Assembly: GCA_020049245.1 (NCBI GenBank)
Contig: JAIFLB010000072.1
Coordinates: forward strand, 1 to 5,051
Source of the DNA: Betaproteobacteria bacterium
Lineage (GTDB): Bacteria > Pseudomonadota > Gammaproteobacteria > Burkholderiales > Thiobacillaceae
Direction of reading: 5' to 3'
Length of the DNA: 5,051 nucleotides
In this document: positions 1 through 4,616 of the stretch, in pieces
How the letters are laid out: each line of letters opens with the position of its first letter
Position numbering within the stretch: the stretch's first letter is position 1
Made by a program: the position numbers and the translations under genes
Notes under the pieces: model-generated
Seen by the model: the letters and a program-made list of their open reading frames with translations, nothing else
Databases searched by the model: none
What the model was told of the DNA's origin: nothing

Positions 1-203
1 CGTTCAAGCTCGACTCCGCCGCCCCAAGCATTCCGATCAAGGATTTCATGGCCAGCGAAACCCGCTTCGCGATGCTGCAACGCAGCCATCCGGAAGCCGC
101 GCAAGCCTTCCTGGAACAGGCGCAGAAAGAAGCGGAGCAGCGTTTCAAAACTTACCAGGAATTGGCGCAAGGGCATGCCGAAGAACCCAAGACAGGAGCC
201 TGA
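1..203 (+). CDS. nifJ: Pyruvate:ferredoxin (flavodoxin) oxidoreductase, C-terminal end (5' partial)
   Basis: The reading frame is already open at base 3 and ends at TGA 201-203, giving 66 residues that begin FKLDSAAPSIPIKDFMASET and end in EEPKTGA. The order of a short 'LDS-AP-IP' segment, then 'ETRFAMLQRSHPEAA', then a charged helix (QAQKEAEQRFKTYQELA), matches the extreme C-terminus of the long single-chain pyruvate:ferredoxin/flavodoxin oxidoreductases. These thiamine-diphosphate and Fe-S enzymes of the cytoplasm convert pyruvate and CoA to acetyl-CoA and CO2 while reducing ferredoxin or flavodoxin. Full-length members have about 1,170-1,200 residues, so only about 5% is visible and no cofactor-binding motif can be checked. 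The stop is one base before the next gene's ATG, so the two are almost certainly one operon. The family call comes from recognising the tail; the gene symbol is conventional and does not imply a role in nitrogen fixation. Confidence 0.82.
   Translation, partial: FKLDSAAPSIPIKDFMASETRFAMLQRSHPEAAQAFLEQAQKEAEQRFKTYQELAQGHAEEPKTGA
194..198 (+). promoter_or_regulatory. Ribosome binding site deciding the start of the DHOD-like gene
   Basis: AGGAG lies inside the last codons of the upstream PFOR gene and ends 6 bases before ATG 205. This favours 205 over the in-frame upstream ATG at 175, whose extra 10 residues (MPKNPRQEPD) are low-complexity and would overlap the PFOR coding end by 29 bases. Confidence 0.75.
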
Positions 204-204
204 C

Positions 205-1233
205 ATGATTGATCTCTCCACCGACTACGTCGGACTCAAGCTGAAGAACCCGCTGGTGCCGTCGGCCTCGCCGCTGTCGAAGAGCCTGGATTCGGCTTTG
301 CGCCTGGAAGATGCCGGCGCCAGCGCGCTGGTGATGTATTCGCTGTTCGAGGAGGAACTGCGCGCGGAAGAGGTGATGGCCGACCACTTCCTGCTGCATG
401 CCGATCTCGGCCATGGTGAAGCAGATGGTTTTCTGCCCGATCATGGCCATTTCCAGAGTTGTCTCGATCAATACCTGGAACATCTCGGAAAGCTCAAAGA
501 CCGCCTTGAGATTCCAGTCATCGCCAGCCTGAATGGTGTTTCGCTGTCGGGTTGGGTCGAACTCGGCAAGGAAATGCAGCAGGCGGGCGCCGACGCGCTG
601 GAACTCAATGTCTATCATGTTGCCGCTAGCGCCATACATCCTGGCGATGCGGTGGAAGCACGCTACATCAATCTGCTGGAAGAACTGCGTGGCGCGGTCG
701 ATCTGCCGATCATCATGAAGCTGTCGCCGTTCTTTTCATCATTGCCGCACTTCGTCAAACAGCTTGAGCAGACGGGCGCGCGCGGCGTGGCATTGTTCAA
801 TCGATTCATGCAGCCTGACATTGACCTCGGCGAGACGCCGCAGGATCGACTGCGCATGGTCGATCATCTGCATTTGTCCTATCCCGACGAAGCATTGCTG
901 CGCATGCGATGGATTGCGATCCTGCGCGGCCGCACACGGCTCTCTCTGGCCGCCACAGGCGGTGTGCATGGCTATCAGGAGGTCATCAAAATGCTGCTCG
1001 CCGGCGCCGATGTGGTGCACATGGCTTCCTGCCTGCTGCAGCACGGGCCGGCTAAACTGACCCAGATCCTGCATGACATGGAACACTGGATGGCAGAGCG
1101 GGAATATGTCTCGGTGGCGCAACTCAAGGGCAGTATGAGCCAACAGAATCTGCCTGACCCGAGTGCCGTCGAGCGCGCCAGTTATATCCGGCTGATTGAA
1201 AATTTCTCGCCGCCACGCGGGGTTTGGCGCTAA
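205..1233 (+). CDS. Dihydroorotate dehydrogenase-like FMN-barrel protein (PRK07565-like)
   Basis: A 342-residue protein with the TIM-barrel layout of the DHOD/COG0167 superfamily. Visible motifs are LKLKNPLVPSASPLS (11-25), the strand IPVIASLNG (103-111), AGADALELNVYHV (127-139), IMKLSPFF (170-177; K172 is the probable FMN-contacting lysine), VALFNRF (195-201), and the phosphate-binding end LAATGGVHGYQEVIKMLLAGADVV (248-271). The signature LNxSCPN of true DHODs is replaced by ELNVYHV. The segment that normally holds the catalytic Cys/Ser loop is short and different, and residues 61-82 are rich in His (H61, H65, H70, H80, H82). The conserved tail SMSQQNLPDP (310-319) also occurs in the PRK07565-like group, which has no established reaction. 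It lies one base after the PFOR gene, a pairing I recall from other bacteria. Inference: a flavoprotein tied to PFOR redox chemistry, not pyrimidine synthesis. The start at 205 is supported by AGGAG at 194-198. Confidence 0.88.
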   Translation: MIDLSTDYVGLKLKNPLVPSASPLSKSLDSALRLEDAGASALVMYSLFEEELRAEEVMADHFLLHADLGHGEADGFLPDHGHFQSCLDQYLEHLGKLKDRLEIPVIASLNGVSLSGWVELGKEMQQAGADALELNVYHVAASAIHPGDAVEARYINLLEELRGAVDLPIIMKLSPFFSSLPHFVKQLEQTGARGVALFNRFMQPDIDLGETPQDRLRMVDHLHLSYPDEALLRMRWIAILRGRTRLSLAATGGVHGYQEVIKMLLAGADVVHMASCLLQHGPAKLTQILHDMEHWMAEREYVSVAQLKGSMSQQNLPDPSAVERASYIRLIENFSPPRGVWR

Positions 1234-1240
1234 TTTAACG

Positions 1241-1273
1241 CACATTCGGGGCCCATTCGAGGCACATTCGAGA
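1241..1273 (+). repeat. Three direct 11-bp repeats upstream of mgtE
   Basis: Three consecutive 11-base units (1241-1251 CACATTCGGGG, 1252-1262 CCCATTCGAGG, 1263-1273 CACATTCGAGA) share the core CATTCG at 1243, 1254 and 1265. The spacing is exactly one helical turn. They sit in the only intergenic space between the DHOD-like gene and mgtE, just upstream of a -10-like box. Direct repeats at 11-bp spacing are the classic layout of OmpR/PhoB-family response-regulator sites, but the core does not match a box I know. The repeat is plain in the sequence; a regulatory role is inferred. Confidence 0.6.
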
Positions 1274-1286
1274 CACACCGCAAGGC

Positions 1287-1300
1287 TACAATCGCCCGCC
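1287..1300 (+). promoter_or_regulatory. Candidate -10 box and transcription start of mgtE (near-leaderless)
   Basis: TACAAT at 1287-1292 matches five of six bases of the sigma-70 -10 consensus. A start site about 7 bases downstream falls near 1299, leaving at most a few untranslated bases before ATG 1301. No good -35 is present at 16-18 bp spacing (the 1264-1269 bases are ACATTC), and that position is occupied by the third 11-bp repeat, which would fit an activator-dependent promoter. No Shine-Dalgarno sequence lies at a normal distance from ATG 1301; AAGG at 1282-1285 is too far away. Confidence 0.45.
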
Positions 1301-2755
1301 ATGAGCGACCACCACGAAAACCAAGCCCACGAATCGGTTGAGGACAGCCTGAAGCAGGTGATGGACTTGCTCGCCCGCCACAAGCTGGTCGAATCGCTGG
1401 TGCACAAGCAGGAGATGCCGCGCCAGGAATTGGTCGAGTCGTTGGTGCACAAGCAGAATTTGGCTGAGTTGGCCAAAAAACTGGATACCCTGCACCCGGC
1501 TGACGTCGCTTACATCCTGGAAGCGTTGCCGCTGGAAGAGCGGCAGGTGGTCTGGGATCTGGTCAAAGCCGATCGCGACGGCGATATCCTGCTAGAAGTG
1601 TCCGATGCGGTGCGCGAGTCGCTGATCGCGACGATGGACAACCGCGAGTTGCTGGCCGCGGCGCATACGCTGGATACCGACGAGATCGCCGACCTGGCGG
1701 CGGACCTGCCGAAGGACGTCGTCCTCGAACTGATGAAGTCGCTGGATCACGCCAAGCGGGCTCAGGTCGAATCATCGCTCGCCTACGACGAAGATTCGGT
1801 GGGCGCCTTGATGGACTACGACTTTGTCACCATCCGCTCCGATGTCACCCTGGAAGCCGCCTTGCGCTACCTGCGCATGCTGGGTGATCTGCCGAGTCAT
1901 ACCGACAAGCTGTTTGTGGTTGAACGGGATGGTCGCCTGGTTGGTTTGTTGCCGATCAAGCGTTTGCTGGTGCATGACCCGGAGGTTCACGTTGCCGCCG
2001 TGATGTCCGATGAGCCAGTAAAGTTCCACCCGTCTGATGATGCTTCCGATGCGGCACAGGCATTCGAGCGTTATGACCTGATTTCGGCACCGATCGTGGA
2101 TGCCCGGGACCGTTTGGTCGGACGTCTTACGGTTGATGTGGTGATGGACTTCATCCGTGCCGAATCCGAGGCCGATATGTTGCAAGCCGCCGGTCTGCGT
2201 GAAGACGAAGACCTGTTCACCACCGTCTGGAAAGCCGCGAAGAACCGTTGGCTGTGGCTCGGCATCAACCTTTGTACCGCGCTGTTCGCATCGCGCGTGG
2301 TCGGCGCTTTCGAAGGCAGCATCGAGCAGTTGGCCGCGCTTGCCGCCTTGATGCCGATCGTCGCCGGCATGGGTGGCAATTCCGGCAGCCAGACCTTGAC
2401 CCTGATGGTACGTGGCCTGGCGCTGAATCTCATCTCAAAGGACAACGCCAAACGCTTGATGATCAAGGAACTGGGCATCGCCTGGCTCAACGGCCTGCTC
2501 TGGGGCAGCATCATGGGCGTGGTGACCTATTTCCTCTACAGCGATCTGCCACAGGCTTTGCCACTGGCACTGGTCATGGCCGCTGCCATGTTGATGAACC
2601 TGATCGTCGCCTCGATGGCCGGCTACCTGGCGCCAATGATCATCACCCGACTCGGCCACGATCCCGCCTTCGGCGCGCATGTGCTGTTGACCTTCATCAC
2701 CGATTCGATGGGGTTCCTGATCTTTTTGGGGTTGGCAACATTGGTCTTGCTATGA
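1301..2755 (+). CDS. mgtE: Magnesium transporter MgtE
   Basis: A 484-residue inner-membrane protein with complete MgtE architecture. The cytoplasmic N domain includes HPADVAYILEALP (65-77) and DEIADLAADLP (127-137). Two CBS domains follow, about 165-227 (from SVGALMDYDFVTI) and about 230-290. A connecting plug helix lies around 290-312, then five membrane segments near 316-336, 343-370, 390-413, 419-444 and 457-482. The family signature PIVAGMGGNSGSQ (352-364) and the last-helix ITDSMGF (466-472), whose D468 corresponds to the pore Asp that binds Mg2+ in the Thermus channel, are both intact. MgtE homodimers conduct Mg2+ inward, and the N and CBS domains close the pore when cytoplasmic Mg2+ is high. 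The N-terminus carries a 15-residue duplication of LVESLVHKQ (29-37 and 44-52). The longer frame back to 1196 would overlap the upstream gene and adds non-family sequence, so ATG 1301 is chosen although it lacks a ribosome binding site. Co2+ or other divalent transport is possible for the family. Confidence 0.93.
   Translation: MSDHHENQAHESVEDSLKQVMDLLARHKLVESLVHKQEMPRQELVESLVHKQNLAELAKKLDTLHPADVAYILEALPLEERQVVWDLVKADRDGDILLEVSDAVRESLIATMDNRELLAAAHTLDTDEIADLAADLPKDVVLELMKSLDHAKRAQVESSLAYDEDSVGALMDYDFVTIRSDVTLEAALRYLRMLGDLPSHTDKLFVVERDGRLVGLLPIKRLLVHDPEVHVAAVMSDEPVKFHPSDDASDAAQAFERYDLISAPIVDARDRLVGRLTVDVVMDFIRAESEADMLQAAGLREDEDLFTTVWKAAKNRWLWLGINLCTALFASRVVGAFEGSIEQLAALAALMPIVAGMGGNSGSQTLTLMVRGLALNLISKDNAKRLMIKELGIAWLNGLLWGSIMGVVTYFLYSDLPQALPLALVMAAAMLMNLIVASMAGYLAPMIITRLGHDPAFGAHVLLTFITDSMGFLIFLGLATLVLL
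1385..1456 (+). repeat. In-frame duplication at the MgtE N-terminus
   Basis: Two 27-base copies (1385-1411 and 1430-1456) lie 45 bases apart and both encode LVESLVHKQ. They differ at three bases, all synonymous (CTG/TTG, GAA/GAG, CTG/TTG). The 15-residue period suggests two similar amphipathic helical segments ahead of the MgtE N domain. Confidence 0.85.
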
Positions 2756-2768
2756 GTCAGGGGCAGCT

Positions 2769-2774
2769 GGAGGG
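2769..2774 (+). promoter_or_regulatory. Strong Shine-Dalgarno sequence (GGAGGG) before the leader ORF
   Basis: GGAGGG ends 9 bases before ATG 2784. It is the best ribosome binding site between mgtE and the VTT gene, yet it does not point to any VTT start. It points to the small ORF 2784-2846, which is why that ORF is listed. Confidence 0.55.
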
Positions 2775-2783
2775 TCGGGTTCG

Positions 2784-2846
2784 ATGCGATTTGGGCTGAT
2801 ATTCCTGGTGGAATGCGTCACCCCTCTTGGGGCACTGCCTGGATGA
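2784..2846 (+). CDS. Possible 20-residue leader peptide coupled to the VTT gene
   Basis: A 20-codon ORF starts at ATG 2784 and stops at TGA 2844-2846. It encodes MRFGLIFLVECVTPLGALPG, a short hydrophobic peptide with one Cys. It has the GGAGGG site at good spacing, and its stop overlaps ATG 2843 (ATGA) and abuts ATG 2846 of the next gene, the classic geometry of translational coupling. A small CCCC-TCTT-GGGG hairpin (2821-2832) lies inside it, and the GGGG arm is the only weak Shine-Dalgarno-like sequence for ATG 2843, so ribosomes on the leader could expose it. No homolog is recognised. A 20-codon ORF can easily arise by chance, so the call is tentative. Confidence 0.35.
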   Translation: MRFGLIFLVECVTPLGALPG

Positions 2847-3535
2847 TGACTTTTCGCATTCTCGCGAAGGGCTTCGCGATGATCATGACGCTGGTGCTGT
2901 TGGGTTTTATCGCCAGTCATTTTCATCTGGATGAAATGTTCTCCCAACACTGGATTGATGCGGAAGTCCGTGGCAAGGGAATCGCGGGGCAAATCCTGTT
3001 TGTCGGTATGGCTGCACTGGCAACCGCGCTCAGCTTCCCACGTCAGGTGGTGGCATTTCTCGCGGGTTATGCATTTGGTTTTGCGTTGGGCACGGCTTTG
3101 GCGACGCTGGCCGGTTTGCTTGGCTGCATGCTGGGTTTTTACTACGCCCGATGGCTGGGTCGTGGTTTCGTGCAAAAGCGGTTTCCTGGCCGCATTCGCA
3201 AGCTGGATGCGTTCCTGCATCAACATCCGTTCAGCATGACGTTGGTGATTCGACTGCTTCCGGTTGGACATAACGCCAGCACCAACCTGCTGGCGGGGGT
3301 TTCCAGCGTGCGCGCGATGCCTTTTTTCGCTGGCTCGGGGCTGGGTTATCTGCCGCAGAATCTGGTCTTCGCGTTGGCCGGTAGCGGCGTCAATCTGGCG
3401 CCGGAACTGCGCCTGAGCCTGGCAACGCTGCTGTTTATCCTTTCTGCGCTGCTTGGCGTCTGGCTATACCGTCGCCACCGCCAGCAACTTGCCGGCGTTA
3501 CCGAAGAAGCGGATCAGCGCGTCAGCACGGATTGA
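2843..3535 (+). CDS. TVP38/TMEM64 family (VTT domain, DedA superfamily) membrane protein
   Basis: A 230-residue inner-membrane protein from the chosen start. A first membrane segment lies near residues 5-24. The VTT/SNARE-associated core then runs from about 48 to 185: hydrophobic ILFVGMAALATALSF, the re-entrant-like FPRQVVAFLAGYAFGFALGT (65-84), a helix ending FYYARWLGR (99-107), then IRLLPVGHNASTNLLAGV (136-153) and the G-rich helix FFAGSGLGYLPQNLVFALAGSGV (161-183). A last membrane helix (about 191-209) precedes a charged cytoplasmic tail. Some members of this superfamily are implicated in lipid flipping or scrambling, but no substrate can be read here. It lies 87 bases after mgtE and may share its transcript. 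Start choice is uncertain: ATG 2813 (240 residues) has only a GGTGGA directly against it, ATG 2843/2846 is coupled to the leader ORF, and ATG 2879 would cut the first membrane helix. Confidence 0.85.
   Translation: MMTFRILAKGFAMIMTLVLLGFIASHFHLDEMFSQHWIDAEVRGKGIAGQILFVGMAALATALSFPRQVVAFLAGYAFGFALGTALATLAGLLGCMLGFYYARWLGRGFVQKRFPGRIRKLDAFLHQHPFSMTLVIRLLPVGHNASTNLLAGVSSVRAMPFFAGSGLGYLPQNLVFALAGSGVNLAPELRLSLATLLFILSALLGVWLYRRHRQQLAGVTEEADQRVSTD
2862..2879 (+). repeat. Perfect inverted repeat in the start region of the VTT gene
   Basis: TCGCGAAG (2862-2869) and CTTCGCGA (2872-2879) are exact reverse complements separated by GG. In RNA this could fold as a 7-bp stem with a GGGC loop, about 20 bases after ATG 2843. 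It falls in codons for residues 7-13 (LAKGFAM), so the coding sequence partly explains it. Confidence 0.5.
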
Positions 3536-3546
3536 CCTGAAGTTGC

Positions 3547-3612
3547 AATCGTCACGCCGGTTGGCGAGTTCGGTTTGAACCAAACAACTTGGCGTTCCGG
3601 CGACGATTTTTT
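3547..3612 (+). terminator. Candidate intrinsic terminator after the VTT gene
   Basis: The arm AATCGTCACGCCGG (3547-3560) pairs with CCGGCGACGATT (3597-3608) in 12 base pairs with a 2-base bulge, followed by a run of six Ts (3607-3612). The 36-base interior is not empty: GTTTG-AAC-CAAAC forms an inner hairpin, extended by AGTT/AACT with a small bulge. The loop is longer than usual for an intrinsic terminator, so efficiency is uncertain. Position fits: it begins 12 bases after the VTT stop and ends before the GT2 gene, separating the two transcription units. Confidence 0.5.
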
Positions 3613-3623
3613 CGAAGTAGACT
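3595..3623 (+). promoter_or_regulatory. Weak sigma-70-like promoter for the glycosyltransferase pair
   Basis: TTCCGG (3595-3600) and TAGACT (3618-3623) are 17 bases apart. The -10 matches four of six consensus bases; the -35 matches poorly and overlaps the terminator stem. A start near 3630 would leave about 20 untranslated bases before ATG 3651. A promoter is expected here if the upstream hairpin terminates, but this match alone is weak. Confidence 0.25.
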
Positions 3624-3650
3624 CGCCCCACTCAATTTCGACCTTCTGCC

Positions 3651-4616
3651 ATGACCGACACGTCCAGTATCAGCGTTTCACTGATTGCTCCCATTTATAA
3701 CGAGCATGAAAATCTGCCTGACCTCGTCGACAAGGTGGAGTCGGTGATGTCAGCTCAGGCGCAAAGTTGGGAGTTTATTTGCGTCGACGATGGTTCGCGC
3801 GACGGTTCGGATCGCCTTTTGAAGGAATTGGCGGCAACGCGCCCCTGGTTGCGGCCCTTGTTCCTGCGCCGCAACTATGGTCAATCGACCGCGATGCAGG
3901 CTGGCTTTGATGCGGCGCGCGGCGAAGTGCTGGTGACCATTGATGGCGACATGCAGAACGACCCGACGGACATTCCACGCCTGCTGGCGATGCTCGATGC
4001 CAGACCTGAGGTGGACATCATTTCAGGTTGGCGCAAAAACCGGCAGGACAAGGCGATGTCGCGCAAGTTGCCATCGATGATCGCCAATCGGCTGATTTCG
4101 AAGGTTACCGGCGTGCGACTGCATGACTATGGTTGCTCGCTGAAGCTGTATCGCCGCGAAGCGGTGCGCTATGTCAAGATTTATGGCGAATTGCATCGTT
4201 TCATTCCGGCGTTGGCGCACGAATATGGCGCCAAGGTGATCGAAGCCGAAGTCAACCATTTCCCGCGCACCAAGGGCGTCTCCAAATATGGCATCGATCG
4301 GACCATCCGCGTGCTGCTCGATCTGGTCTGGGTCAAATTCATGCTGCGTTTCCTGCACCGTCCGCTGCATGCCTTCGGTGGCATTGGCGCGGCAATGTTT
4401 ATTCCCGGCCTGCTGATCCTGTTCTATCTGATTAGCCTCAAGATATTTTCCCACGCTGACATCGGTGGACGCCCACTGTTGCAGATGGGCGCCATGCTCA
4501 CCCTGATGGGCGCCAATTTCATCGGCTTGGGCATCCTGGGTGAATTGCTGACCCGCATCTGGCACGAACCGGGCGGCAAGGCGCAGTATCTGCTGCGGGA
4601 GTTGCCAGACGCATGA
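3651..4616 (+). CDS. Polyprenyl-phosphate glycosyltransferase, family GT2 (ArnC/GtrB/DPM1-like)
   Basis: A 321-residue protein. The N-terminal GT-A domain starts SVSLIAPIYNEHENL (8-22) and contains VDDGSRDGS (45-53), the metal-binding DGD in LVTIDGDMQNDP (94-105), GWRKNRQD (126-133), the acceptor-side segment DYGCSLKLYRREAV (159-172), HRFIPALA (182-189) and the FPRTKGVSKYG loop (204-214). Two C-terminal membrane helices (about 242-263 and 277-300) anchor it to the inner membrane. Enzymes of this type transfer a sugar from a nucleotide donor to undecaprenyl phosphate on the cytoplasmic face, giving a lipid-linked donor for GT-C enzymes. The sugar cannot be read from the sequence; aminoarabinose (ArnC), glucose (GtrB) and mannose (DPM1) all share these motifs. 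No clear Shine-Dalgarno precedes ATG 3651, but it is the first start ahead of the domain. The stop overlaps the next gene's ATG by four bases (ATGA), so the pair is co-translated. Confidence 0.9.
   Translation: MTDTSSISVSLIAPIYNEHENLPDLVDKVESVMSAQAQSWEFICVDDGSRDGSDRLLKELAATRPWLRPLFLRRNYGQSTAMQAGFDAARGEVLVTIDGDMQNDPTDIPRLLAMLDARPEVDIISGWRKNRQDKAMSRKLPSMIANRLISKVTGVRLHDYGCSLKLYRREAVRYVKIYGELHRFIPALAHEYGAKVIEAEVNHFPRTKGVSKYGIDRTIRVLLDLVWVKFMLRFLHRPLHAFGGIGAAMFIPGLLILFYLISLKIFSHADIGGRPLLQMGAMLTLMGANFIGLGILGELLTRIWHEPGGKAQYLLRELPDA

Noticed and set aside
175..204. Upstream ATG 175 as the start of the DHOD-like gene
   Set aside because: It would overlap the PFOR end, has no well-placed ribosome binding site, and the family N-terminus begins at the ATG at 205, which has AGGAG.
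1234..1300. Possible Mg2+-sensing riboswitch (M-box) or ykoK-type leader before mgtE
   Set aside because: The gap is only 67 bases, much too short for an M-box, and its content is accounted for by the repeats and -10 box.
739..1476. 245-codon open frame on the minus strand
   Set aside because: It lies antisense to the end of the DHOD-like gene and the start of mgtE, shows no recognisable domain, and is a typical shadow frame of GC-rich coding DNA.
2248..2799. 183-codon plus-strand frame overlapping the end of mgtE
   Set aside because: It is out of frame inside the MgtE membrane domain; its Arg/Gln/His-rich translation has no protein-like pattern, and the MgtE frame is unambiguous.
2753..2812. 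MgtE and the VTT frame are in the same reading frame, separated by a single TGA, suggesting readthrough fusion
   Set aside because: Nineteen open codons after a stop are common by chance in GC-rich DNA. MgtE ends at its normal length, and no readthrough signal is visible.
2821..2832. CCCC-TCTT-GGGG hairpin as a terminator of mgtE
   Set aside because: The stem is only four base pairs and has no T-run after it, so it is mentioned only as possible local structure at the VTT start.
2750..3271. 173-codon minus-strand frame opposite the VTT gene
   Set aside because: A low-complexity hydrophilic translation antisense to an evident membrane protein, with no domain.
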